This document shows positions 1 to 5,805 of a DNA stretch of 8,193 nt, in pieces. Position 1 is the stretch's first letter, and the number at the start of each line of letters is the position of its first letter. The notes under the pieces are model-generated. The model did not search any database, had not been told where the DNA came from, and saw only the letters and a program-made list of their open reading frames with translations. Position numbers and translations under genes: made by a program. The DNA is from Allosphingosinicella sp. (GTDB lineage Bacteria > Pseudomonadota > Alphaproteobacteria > Sphingomonadales > Sphingomonadaceae): NCBI GenBank assembly GCA_030146745.1, contig JASLBD010000368.1, positions 1-8,193 on the forward strand, written 5' to 3'.

Positions 1-219
1 GCCGAGGTGGCTTATTACCTGCCCGACCACCCCAAGCTCATCCAGCTCTTCGTCTGGCAGCAATATGACGTCGCGCCGCGCTTCCCCGTCCTCCACCGCT
101 TCCTCGACCATTGGCGAACCGACATCGAGGCGGTGCTCCACTCGGTCCGGGTCGCGCACCAGCACCTCATCCGCCCCGCCGAATGGCGCGCGGTCGACGG
201 CGTGATCTCGATCAACTGA
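1..219 (+). CDS. usg: Usg-family protein, C-terminal part (5' end outside window)
   Basis: The frame is open from base 1 and ends at TGA 217-219, leaving 72 visible residues. The sequence YLPDHPKLIQLFVWQQYDVAPRFPVLHRFLDHW, broken here as YLPDHPKLIQLF and WQQYDVAPRFPVLHRFL, is what I recognise as the core of the Usg family: a (Y/R)xPDHP motif, a WQ(E/Q)YDxAPRFPVL block, then LHSVxVA and the ending RxVDGxI. Usg proteins are about 85-95 residues and widespread in alphaproteobacteria. The name came from an ORF near a tryptophan-synthesis gene, and the biochemical function is unknown. There is no signal peptide or membrane segment in the visible part. GTG at 7-9 is in frame but lies inside the conserved block, so the true start is upstream of the window. 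The next gene on the strand is 131 bases away, so this is probably the end of its transcript. Confidence 0.88.
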   Translation, partial: AEVAYYLPDHPKLIQLFVWQQYDVAPRFPVLHRFLDHWRTDIEAVLHSVRVAHQHLIRPAEWRAVDGVISIN

Positions 220-257
220 GGGACGCGCGGTCCGGCGGTGGAGCGGCCTGCCGGGTG

Positions 258-295
258 GAGAATTGGACACTGAAACGCGTTCAGGGTGACGGCTG
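258..295. repeat. Half-copy of a dispersed intergenic palindrome
   Basis: Bases 258-291 (GAGAATTGGAC, then CTGAAAC, then GTTCAGGGTGACG) match bases 7691-7723 at 30 positions, with three substitutions and one single-base indel. At 7634-7730 the same unit is one arm of a large hairpin. Here only that one arm is recognisable. A short inverted pair, CCGGCGGT at 232-239 and ACCGCCGG at 297-304, brackets it and may still allow a weak fold. From memory, CTGAAAC..GTTCAGGGTGAC units are very common between genes in sphingomonads. The copy lies 38 bases past the Usg stop and may mark the 3' end of that transcript. There is no T-tract, so a terminator role is not shown. Confidence 0.7.
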
Positions 296-338
296 GACCG
301 CCGGGCGGTAGGATCCTCATCGTTCAGGCCCAGCCCCC

Positions 339-344
339 GGGAGA
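339..344 (+). promoter_or_regulatory. Ribosome binding site that decides the DUF1622 start
   Basis: GGGAGA at 339-344 lies directly against the first ATG (345) but six bases before the second in-frame ATG (351). Six bases is a normal Shine-Dalgarno distance and zero is not, so the second ATG is preferred. Confidence 0.55.
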
Positions 345-350
345 ATGACC

Positions 351-743
351 ATGGTCGGACAGGCCGTCCACCCCGACATCCTCACCCGGCTGATGGAGCC
401 GGTCGCGACCGCGCTCGAAATATTCGGGGTCTTGGTCATCGTCGCCGGAATCCTGTGGGCGACGGGCCGCTTCCTTCTGCGCGACCTGCGCTCGGGGGAC
501 GGGGTCAAGGCCTACGAGCATTACCGCGCCAATCTCGGCCGCGGAATCCTGCTCGGGATGGAGATACTGGTCGGCGCCGACATCGTCGCCACCGTCACCG
601 CGCCCCTGACCTTCCGGAGCGTCGGCCTGCTCGGCCTCATCGTCCTCATCCGGACCTTCCTCAGCTTCTCGCTCGAGACCGAGATCGAAGGCCGCTGGCC
701 CTGGCGCCGGCGGGGGACGCCGGGAGAGACGGAGTCGCGCTGA
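351..743 (+). CDS. DUF1622 family small integral membrane protein
   Basis: This gene encodes 130 residues with no known biochemical function. The family signatures I recognise are YRANLGRGILLGMEILVGAD (residues 58-77) and IRTFLSFSLETEIEGRWPW (100-118). Three hydrophobic segments are visible: about 17-38, 66-82 (with acidic E71 and D77, typical of the family) and 89-106. An arginine-rich tail, WRRRG, follows. The acidic residues in the second segment could suit ion or proton handling, but that is inference. An ATG two codons earlier (345) is possible, but the ribosome binding site at 339-344 fits 351 better. The gene stands alone on its strand and ends two bases from the stop of the convergent protease gene, leaving no room for a terminator between them. 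I am confident of the family but not of any role. Confidence 0.85.
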   Translation: MVGQAVHPDILTRLMEPVATALEIFGVLVIVAGILWATGRFLLRDLRSGDGVKAYEHYRANLGRGILLGMEILVGADIVATVTAPLTFRSVGLLGLIVLIRTFLSFSLETEIEGRWPWRRRGTPGETESR

Positions 744-745
744 AG

Positions 746-3052
746 CTAGAAGCCCAAGGTGAACCTTATCGCCGCCCCCAGATCCGCGTCCATCGCCGCC
801 ACGTTGCCCGGATGGCGGCGGGCGAAGGCGTTCGCGCTGAGGTGGCCGGCGCCCGCGAACAGGTCTAGGCCGTAGGCCGCCTCGAGATCGATCTCGCGTC
901 CGGTGGGCGCGAGGTTGAAGAAGCGGCTCTCATAGCCGGCGGTCAGGGTCTCGTAGCTGTAGGAGACGGGCACGTTGAGGTCGAAGCCGCCCGAACGGAC
1001 CCGCAGCGGCTGCATCAGCCGAACCGCGAAGCGATCGCCGGAGCGCAGCAGGGAGCTCCGGGCGAGGTCGATCGACCAGGCATCGGTGGCGAGGCGCCCG
1101 CTCTGCGCGAGGCCCGCGCCCGTCGGAACGTCGGTCCAGCCCAGGCGATAGCCGATCGAGGCGTCCCAGCCGCGGCCGAGGGCGACGGTGGCTCCGGCGT
1201 CGGCGAACCAGCTGGTCGCTCCGCCCACTCCGAGGAGCGGGGAGAAGCGGGCTCCGAACACCGTCGACTGCTCGTCGAGACGGGTGGCGCCCAGGCTCAG
1301 CCTCGCCGGGCCTACCCGCCGGTCGGCCGCGACCGAAAACAGTCCGTAGCGCGGCTGGACGACCGAGCGGTCGAAGCCCGGCTGGAGCACCTCGCCGCGC
1401 TCGGCGGTAACGGTCAGGCCGATCGTCCCGAGCCGGTGGCGCAGGCCGAGGGCGCCGGCCGAATCGCCCTGGAAGCCCATCCGGCTCATCGGATCCTGGG
1501 CGACGAGGAAGGCGTCCCGATAATGTCCGGTGAGGCGCCGCTCGAGCGTCTTGCCGCTCTCGGCCAGGCCGAGCGCCATCGAGAGGCGCGGGCTCAGCCG
1601 GCTTAAGGCGATGCCGGAAACCACCCGCGCCTTGCGCGCGTCCTCATAGGTCAGCCCGAGCTGGGCGAGGCCGACCTGCGGCTGGCCGCTCAGCTTGCGG
1701 TCGACCGTGATCGAGACCGCGACTCCGCGGGCGCCCGCGGTGGCCGTGCGGAGGCCCGGCCGGAACGCCCGGCCGAGCGGCCGATCCTGCTCGGCGCGCT
1801 GGAGGGCGGAGACCAGGTTCATCGTATAGGCGCGCGAGAAGCCGTCGAGCACGACCATTCCGCCCAGAGCGGTCCTTGAGTCGCCCATGGCCGTCGAGCC
1901 CTGGCTGCTTCCGGCGGCGGCGACATCGACCGCCTGGCCGCCCGGAAGGCTGAGGCTGCCCTGCGGCTGGAAGGCGCGCTCGATGTTGAGGATCCCGCGG
2001 CCGAAGATCACATCGGTGCCCGGCGCTCCGGCATCGTCGGCGCTGGCGAACAGGATCGCCATGATCTGCTGGCCGGTCAGGTTAGGAAAGGCGCTGGCGA
2101 GCAGGGCCGCGGCGCCGCTGATCACCGGCGCCGAAAAGGAGGTCCCGGACCAGGAGTACATCTGGCCGGTATCGTCGGGGGCCCGAACGCCCACCCCCAT
2201 CGCGGCGAGATAGCTCGACGCCCCGGTGCCGGCCTTGTTGGAGAAGCCGGCGATATTGTCCGAAAAGTCCACCGCTCCCGCGATGATGACATTGCCCGCC
2301 GCCGAGGCGGACAGGGCGAAGGCGTCGGGGTTTCCGCCGGTGACCTCCTCGCCCGCGTTCCCGGCGGAGAGAACGACGAGGATTCCCGCCGAGGCGGCGC
2401 GAGCGATCGCCTCGTTGACGATTCCGCTCGGCTCGTCGCCGCCCAGCGAGATGTTGATCACCTTGGCGCCGTTCGTCCGGGCGAGGTCGATCGCCCGGGC
2501 GATGTCGGGGTCCTTGTGCTCGCAGCCGTCTTCGGCATCGCACTCCCCCGGGCTGGAGGTGTTGAAGGAGAGGATGGTCGAACCGAAGGCGACGCCCATG
2601 GTGCCGAGACCGTCCCGCGCGGCGGCGGCCACGGCTGCGACGGCCGTGCCGTGGCCCCCGATGTCGACGATACCGCGACTGCCGGCCACGTCCTGGCTGG
2701 CGGGGTCGATCTTGCCCGCGAACTCGGGAAGGCTGGGATTGATGCCGCTGTCGACGATCGCGATCTTCACACCCTGCCCGGTGGAGCCCTTGTCATAGGC
2801 GGCGATCGCGGCGTGGGCGGTGGCGCCGTTCGAGCGGCTGTATTCCGGATCGTTGAAACCGGTCGAAGCCGGCGGAGGCGGCGGGGGCGGGGGTGGAGGA
2901 GGAGGGGGTGGCGGAGGAGGCGGAGCCGGGGCGGGCGGGGGCGCCGAAATCGGGGCGGGACCGCCTCCGCCGCCGCCGCCGCAGCCCGAAAGGACGAGCG
3001 CGGCCGCGCAGGCGGTCATGAGCAGGGCATTGTGTGTGAGCCTGGCGTTCAT
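746..3052 (-). CDS. Lipoprotein S8 subtilisin-like serine protease with probable autotransporter beta-barrel
   Basis: The protein has 768 residues. A lipoprotein signal peptide ends in the lipobox LSGC (Cys24), followed by seven glycines (25-31) and a linker with 18 consecutive prolines (44-61). The subtilase domain runs from about 65 to 360 with the full catalytic triad: Asp101 in IVDSG, His134 in GGHGTAV, Ser305 in SGTSFSAP, plus oxyanion Asn232 in SAGN. Residues 361-480 form a middle region containing VVLDGFSRAY. From about 480 to the end there are alternating-hydrophobic stretches rich in Gly, Tyr and Arg, and the chain ends IRFTLGF, with the terminal Phe usual for outer-membrane barrels. 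This suggests a surface-exposed lipidated protease resembling neisserial NalP or Bordetella SphB1, the latter also Gly/Pro-rich near its N-terminus. Targets are unknown. GGAGG at 3059-3063, six bases before ATG 3050-3052, supports the start. The protease call is firm; the barrel is likely. Confidence 0.92.
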   Translation of the reverse strand: MNARLTHNALLMTACAAALVLSGCGGGGGGGPAPISAPPPAPAPPPPPPPPPPPPPPPPPPASTGFNDPEYSRSNGATAHAAIAAYDKGSTGQGVKIAIVDSGINPSLPEFAGKIDPASQDVAGSRGIVDIGGHGTAVAAVAAAARDGLGTMGVAFGSTILSFNTSSPGECDAEDGCEHKDPDIARAIDLARTNGAKVINISLGGDEPSGIVNEAIARAASAGILVVLSAGNAGEEVTGGNPDAFALSASAAGNVIIAGAVDFSDNIAGFSNKAGTGASSYLAAMGVGVRAPDDTGQMYSWSGTSFSAPVISGAAALLASAFPNLTGQQIMAILFASADDAGAPGTDVIFGRGILNIERAFQPQGSLSLPGGQAVDVAAAGSSQGSTAMGDSRTALGGMVVLDGFSRAYTMNLVSALQRAEQDRPLGRAFRPGLRTATAGARGVAVSITVDRKLSGQPQVGLAQLGLTYEDARKARVVSGIALSRLSPRLSMALGLAESGKTLERRLTGHYRDAFLVAQDPMSRMGFQGDSAGALGLRHRLGTIGLTVTAERGEVLQPGFDRSVVQPRYGLFSVAADRRVGPARLSLGATRLDEQSTVFGARFSPLLGVGGATSWFADAGATVALGRGWDASIGYRLGWTDVPTGAGLAQSGRLATDAWSIDLARSSLLRSGDRFAVRLMQPLRVRSGGFDLNVPVSYSYETLTAGYESRFFNLAPTGREIDLEAAYGLDLFAGAGHLSANAFARRHPGNVAAMDADLGAAIRFTLGF
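2870..2923 (-). repeat. Polyproline-coding low-complexity tract (18 Pro codons)
   Basis: These 54 bases encode Pro44-Pro61 of the S8 protease, read on the minus strand. All four proline codons occur in mixed order (CCG, CCT, CCC, CCA), so the tract is not a clean trinucleotide repeat. The mixture would reduce slippage compared with a pure repeat, but the 54-base purine-rich (G-rich) strand could still be length-variable between strains. A second low-complexity patch at 2960-2980 encodes seven glycines just after the lipidated cysteine. Confidence 0.9.
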
Positions 3053-3080
3053 CCCCGGCCTCCAGCTAACTGGTTCATAT

Positions 3081-3110
3081 TTGGGAGTTTTCCGATCCTC
3101 TCCCTATCCT
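3081..3110 (+). promoter_or_regulatory. Candidate sigma-70-type promoter for the HAD-dapD pair
   Basis: TTGGGA at 3081-3086 and TATCCT at 3105-3110 each match four of six consensus bases, with 18 bases between them. A start near 3117 would leave a leader of about 43 bases before ATG 3160. The site lies in the 107-base spacer between the divergent protease and HAD genes, where some promoter is expected. The match is weak and high-GC genomes give many such hits, so this is only a candidate. I found no convincing minus-strand promoter for the protease in the same spacer. Confidence 0.25.
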
Positions 3111-3159
3111 GCCGATGCTTTCAATTTGCTGAAGACCCGATGCGCCCTATGAGGCGGCC

Positions 3160-3837
3160 ATGCTCCCCTCCCCGCTCACATCGATCGACTGCTGGATCTT
3201 CGACCTCGACAACAGCCTGTATCCGGCCTCGGCCAACCTTTTCGAGCTGATCGATATTCGCATGGGCGAGTATATCGCCAAAAGACTCGGTTGCACCATG
3301 GCCGAGGCGCGAATCATTCAGAAGGGCTTCTTTCGGGACCACGGCACCACCTTGGCCGGGCTGATGAAGGAGCATGGAGTCGAGCCGCGCGACTTCCTCG
3401 ATTACGTTCACGACGTCGACTTCGCCCGGCTCACCGCCGACCCGCGGGTGGTGGCGGCGCTGGACCGGCTGCCGGGCCGCAAGTTCGTCTTCACCAACGG
3501 CGACGAATCCTATGCGCGGCGCGTGCTCGACCGGCTCGGCCTCGCCAACGCCTTCGACGGGGTCCACGACATCCACGCCATGGACTATGTCCCCAAGCCG
3601 GATCCGCGCGCCTATGCGGCGATGTGCGAGCGCCACGGCATCGTCGCGACCCGCGCGCTCTTCGCCGAGGACATGGCGAGGAACCTGGTTCCGGCCAAGC
3701 AGCTCGGGATGACCACCGTCTGGGTCGACAACGGTTCGGAGCAGGCCAGCCACGATGCCGATCCCGCCTTTATCGACTATCGCATTACCGATATCGGCGA
3801 TTGGCTGAGCGAGATCACGGGAGGAGTGGCGGCATGA
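3160..3837 (+). CDS. HAD-superfamily hydrolase, pyrimidine 5'-nucleotidase-like
   Basis: The protein has 225 residues and is cytoplasmic with no signal. HAD motifs appear in order: motif [10 protein letters not shown] with nucleophile Asp15 and acid/base Asp17, motif II FTNGDE with Thr112, motif III Lys146 in VPKPDP, and motif [10 protein letters not shown] with Glu170/Asp171. A helical cap lies at about 22-95. The DLDNSLYP signature with the FTNG motif matches the pyrimidine 5'-nucleotidase branch (SDT1/TIGR01993-like), which dephosphorylates UMP/CMP-type nucleotides. The true substrate cannot be read from sequence. GAGG at 3151-3154, five bases before ATG 3160, supports the start. Its TGA overlaps the dapD ATG by four bases (ATGA), so the two are almost certainly one transcript with coupled translation. 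I recall this pair from other alphaproteobacteria. Confidence 0.88.
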   Translation: MLPSPLTSIDCWIFDLDNSLYPASANLFELIDIRMGEYIAKRLGCTMAEARIIQKGFFRDHGTTLAGLMKEHGVEPRDFLDYVHDVDFARLTADPRVVAALDRLPGRKFVFTNGDESYARRVLDRLGLANAFDGVHDIHAMDYVPKPDPRAYAAMCERHGIVATRALFAEDMARNLVPAKQLGMTTVWVDNGSEQASHDADPAFIDYRITDIGDWLSEITGGVAA

Positions 3838-4658
3838 GCGACGCACTGAGGAGCGTGATCGAGGACGCCTGGGAAAGGCGCGAATCGCTCGGCGGCGCGG
3901 AAGACGAGACCAGGCAGGCCGTCGAGGCGGCGCTCGCTTTGCTCGATTCAGGCGAGGCTCGGGTCGCCGAGAAGGGCGAAGGCGGAGGCTGGACCGTCAA
4001 CCAGTGGCTCAAGAAGGCCGTCCTCCTCTCCTTCCGGCTGACTCCGATGGAGGCGATAGAAGGCGGCCCGGGCGGCGCCCATTGGTGGGACAAGGTGCCG
4101 TCCAAATTCGCCGAATGGGGCCCTAACCGCTTCGCAGGCGCCGGCTTCCGCGCCGTCCCCGGCGCGATCGTCCGCCGCGGCGCCTTCATCGGCAAGGGCG
4201 CGGTTCTGATGCCGAGCTTCGTCAACATCGGCGCCTGGGTCGGCGAAGGCACGATGGTCGACACCTGGGCGACGGTGGGGAGCTGCGCCCAGATCGGCCG
4301 GAACGTGCACATCTCCGGCGGCACCGGCATCGGCGGAGTGCTCGAGCCGCTTCAGGCCGGGCCGGTCATCGTCGAGGACGATTGCTTCATCGGCGCCCGC
4401 TCGGAGGTCGCCGAGGGCGTGATCGTCGAACAGGGAGCGGTCCTCTCCATGGGCGTATTCCTCGGCGCCTCGACCAAGATCGTCGACCGCGACAGCGGCT
4501 TGGTCCACATGGGACGTGTCCCCGCTTATTCGGTGGTCGTGCCCGGCACCCTCCCCGGAAGGAACGGCGGCCCGGGCCTCGCCTGCGCGGTGATCGTCAA
4601 GCGCGTCGACGCCCGCACCCGCTCCAAGACCAGCATCAACGAGCTTCTGCGGGACTGA
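3834..4658 (+). CDS. dapD: 2,3,4,5-tetrahydropyridine-2,6-dicarboxylate N-succinyltransferase
   Basis: The protein has 274 residues, the same length as E. coli DapD. It transfers succinyl from succinyl-CoA to tetrahydrodipicolinate in the succinylase branch of diaminopimelate/lysine synthesis. The N-terminal helical part contains [17 protein letters not shown] (53-69) and WWDKVPSKF (84-92). From about 108 to 245 hexapeptide-type repeats form a left-handed beta-helix, with [20 protein letters not shown] (131-150), [19 protein letters not shown] (159-177) and [15 protein letters not shown] (187-201). Asp143 and Glu191 stand where the family has acidic active-site residues. The start ATG 3834 is preceded by GGGAGGAG at 3819-3826, inside the HAD gene, and overlaps its stop. 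A longer upstream open frame in this phase is only the shadow of the HAD gene. No dapE follows; the gene ends at a large inverted repeat. Confidence 0.97.
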   Translation: MSDALRSVIEDAWERRESLGGAEDETRQAVEAALALLDSGEARVAEKGEGGGWTVNQWLKKAVLLSFRLTPMEAIEGGPGGAHWWDKVPSKFAEWGPNRFAGAGFRAVPGAIVRRGAFIGKGAVLMPSFVNIGAWVGEGTMVDTWATVGSCAQIGRNVHISGGTGIGGVLEPLQAGPVIVEDDCFIGARSEVAEGVIVEQGAVLSMGVFLGASTKIVDRDSGLVHMGRVPAYSVVVPGTLPGRNGGPGLACAVIVKRVDARTRSKTSINELLRD

Positions 4659-4660
4659 CC

Positions 4661-4812
4661 TCGTCATCCCGGCGAAAGCGGGGACCTCGGGACGAGAAGT
4701 CTAGGGCCATCAGACCCCGGTCATTCCCGCGGAGGCCGGAATCCATGAACACCGCCCCATGAAAACCCCGCACCCCGGTGTTCGTGGAACCCGGCCTCCG
4801 CCGGGATGACGA
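4661..4812. repeat. Composite intergenic inverted repeat between dapD and the tlpA-like gene
   Basis: Arms 4720-4754 and 4776-4810 are inverted copies matching at 30 of 35 positions, with a 21-base loop. A second left arm, TCGTCATCCCGGCG at 4661-4674, is a perfect inverse of 4799-4812, so two left arms compete for one right arm. Each unit begins GTCAT(C/T)CC, the start of a dispersed palindrome common between sphingomonad genes as I recall. The element fills almost the whole spacer between two convergent genes. It may act as a two-way transcription barrier or RNA 3'-end stabiliser, although no T-tract follows. There is no ORF with recognisable content inside it and no transposase nearby. Confidence 0.85.
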
Positions 4813-4824
4813 GTTCCTCGCCCG

Positions 4825-5391
4825 TCACCTCCCGAGCCCCTCCTTCAGCAGCAGCGCCGCCCTGCCGCTCTCCCAATCCTCCATTCCGACCACCCGCCAG
4901 ACCTCGCGCCCCCGCGAGTCGTAGAGGATGGTCGTCGGCAAGGTATCGGCCTTGAGCCCGGTCATCAGCGCCATTTGCGGGTCGAGCCAGGTCTCGATGT
5001 CGCGATAGCCCTGCTTCGCGAAGAAGGCTTCGACCTTCTCCCGGCCGTCCAGATCCTGGCTGACGGTCAGGACGTGGAGGCGGCCCGCCTCCCGGGCCGC
5101 CAGCCGATCCAGAGTCGGCATCTCGGCGATGCAGGGAGCGCACCAGGTCGCCCAGAGGTTGAGGAGCACCGGCCTGCCCCGGAAGTCGGCGAGGCTGGCC
5201 GGCTTTCCCTCGGGGTCCTCGAACGCCGTCGCCGGCGCCGCTTCGCCGGCGTGGGAACGATCGAGCCGCCCCGTCGGCTGCGCCTGCCGAGGGCCGCTCC
5301 AGCCCGGCTGGTCGGGGCCGGCGGCGTTGTCGGACCGGCTACCGTCGCCGCAGGCGGCGAGGGCGAGGAGCAGTAGAAGGGCTGGCCTCAT
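4825..5391 (-). CDS. TlpA-family thioredoxin-like lipoprotein
   Basis: The protein has 188 residues. The signal peptide ends in lipobox LAAC, giving lipidated Cys14. A low-complexity linker (about 15-45) leads to a thioredoxin fold: LLNLWATWCAPC with redox pair Cys84 and Cys87 in WCAPC, then LHVLTVSQD (105-113), and LPTTILYD with the expected cis-Pro152. Family members reduce periplasmic disulfides, for example in cytochrome c maturation or envelope thiol repair. The lipid anchor places it on the periplasmic side of a membrane. The exact partner is unknown because no ccm or dsb gene is in the window. ATG at 5389-5391 gives a complete signal peptide, though the ribosome binding site is weak. 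It diverges from the small lipoprotein at 5520 and converges with dapD. Confidence 0.92.
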   Translation of the reverse strand: MRPALLLLLALAACGDGSRSDNAAGPDQPGWSGPRQAQPTGRLDRSHAGEAAPATAFEDPEGKPASLADFRGRPVLLNLWATWCAPCIAEMPTLDRLAAREAGRLHVLTVSQDLDGREKVEAFFAKQGYRDIETWLDPQMALMTGLKADTLPTTILYDSRGREVWRVVGMEDWESGRAALLLKEGLGR

Positions 5392-5434
5392 GCCCGCCGC
5401 CTAGGTCGGCAGGGCCGCGGCCGCAATCCCCGCC

Positions 5435-5452
5435 GACGCCGAGGCCGGCGTC
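5435..5452. other. GC-rich hairpin in a divergent spacer
   Basis: GACGCCG (5435-5441) and CGGCGTC (5446-5452) form a perfect 7-bp stem with an AGGC loop. It lies in the 128-base spacer between the tlpA-like gene and the small lipoprotein. It could be an operator, part of a 5' leader or a remnant terminator. Such stems also arise by chance at this GC content. The rest of the spacer (5392-5519) shows no clear promoter. Confidence 0.3.
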
Positions 5453-5519
5453 TCTCCGCTTCCCCTCGCGGAATGGCCTTGGCCGTCCCGGCCCGCCTGC
5501 GCTATGGCGGCGGCTCATC

Positions 5520-5771
5520 ATGCGCATCCTGCTCCCCCTCCCCGCCTTCGCCCTGCTCGCCGCCTGCGGCAATATGGAGCCGCTCCAGCCCAGGGCCGGC
5601 GCCAAGGACGGGGGGGGCATGCCGGCGAAGCCCGCCATGGCGGCGCGGGCGCCGACCACCGACGAGCTTTTGACCCCGCCGCCCCAGGCCCGGCCAGCCC
5701 GCCAGGACGACGGCCTTCGCCGCTCCGAGGAGCGCGAGGACGACCCCTTCGACCTTCCCCCGACCCGCTGA
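5520..5771 (+). CDS. Small proline-rich lipoprotein (sphingomonad argH/lysA-neighbour type)
   Basis: The protein has 83 residues and is complete. The signal peptide MRILLPLPAFALLAAC ends in a lipobox with lipidated Cys16. The mature part is short, polar and probably unfolded. Its tail reads ELLTPPPQARPAR, then RRSEERED, then DPFDLPPTR. I recognise this tail pattern from small sphingomonad lipoproteins usually placed between argH and lysA; this is from memory. Function is unknown. LptM-type small lipoproteins near lysA in gammaproteobacteria are an analogous case, but homology is not shown. Here the downstream gene is galU, 34 bases away, so co-transcription with galU is likely. The ribosome binding site is weak (GGCGGCGG, eight or so bases upstream). 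Several overlapping minus-strand frames exist, but the lipobox favours this one. Confidence 0.75.
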   Translation: MRILLPLPAFALLAACGNMEPLQPRAGAKDGGGMPAKPAMAARAPTTDELLTPPPQARPARQDDGLRRSEEREDDPFDLPPTR

Positions 5772-5795
5772 CCGCGCGGGCACGCCAATTTCTCC

Positions 5796-5800
5796 GGAGA
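5796..5800 (+). promoter_or_regulatory. Ribosome binding site fixing the TTG start of galU
   Basis: GGAGA at 5796-5800 is five bases upstream of TTG 5806-5808. No in-frame ATG or GTG lies near the beginning of the conserved N-terminus, so TTG is the best start. Confidence 0.7.
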
Positions 5801-5805
5801 CGACA

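Noticed and set aside
2226..2798. A 190-codon plus-strand frame opposite the protease domain
   Set aside because: It lies opposite the conserved catalytic blocks of the S8 domain and shows no recognisable motif of its own.
2820..3152. Plus-strand frame encoding polyglycine then polyproline opposite the protease N-terminus
   Set aside because: It is the antisense of the Pro18 and Gly7 tracts. The minus-strand frame has a signal peptide, lipobox, good ribosome binding site and catalytic domain.
3291..3833. N-terminal extension of the dapD frame through the HAD gene
   Set aside because: The extension is an arginine-rich shadow of the HAD gene. The ATG at 3834 with its ribosome binding site gives exactly the usual 274-residue DapD.
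3121..4667. Long minus-strand frames opposite the HAD gene and dapD
   Set aside because: Both mirror well-identified genes, and their composition lacks any domain signature.
4661..4812. The inverted repeat as a miniature transposable element with target duplication
   Set aside because: I saw no direct duplication at its ends and no transposase. It fits a dispersed intergenic palindrome better.
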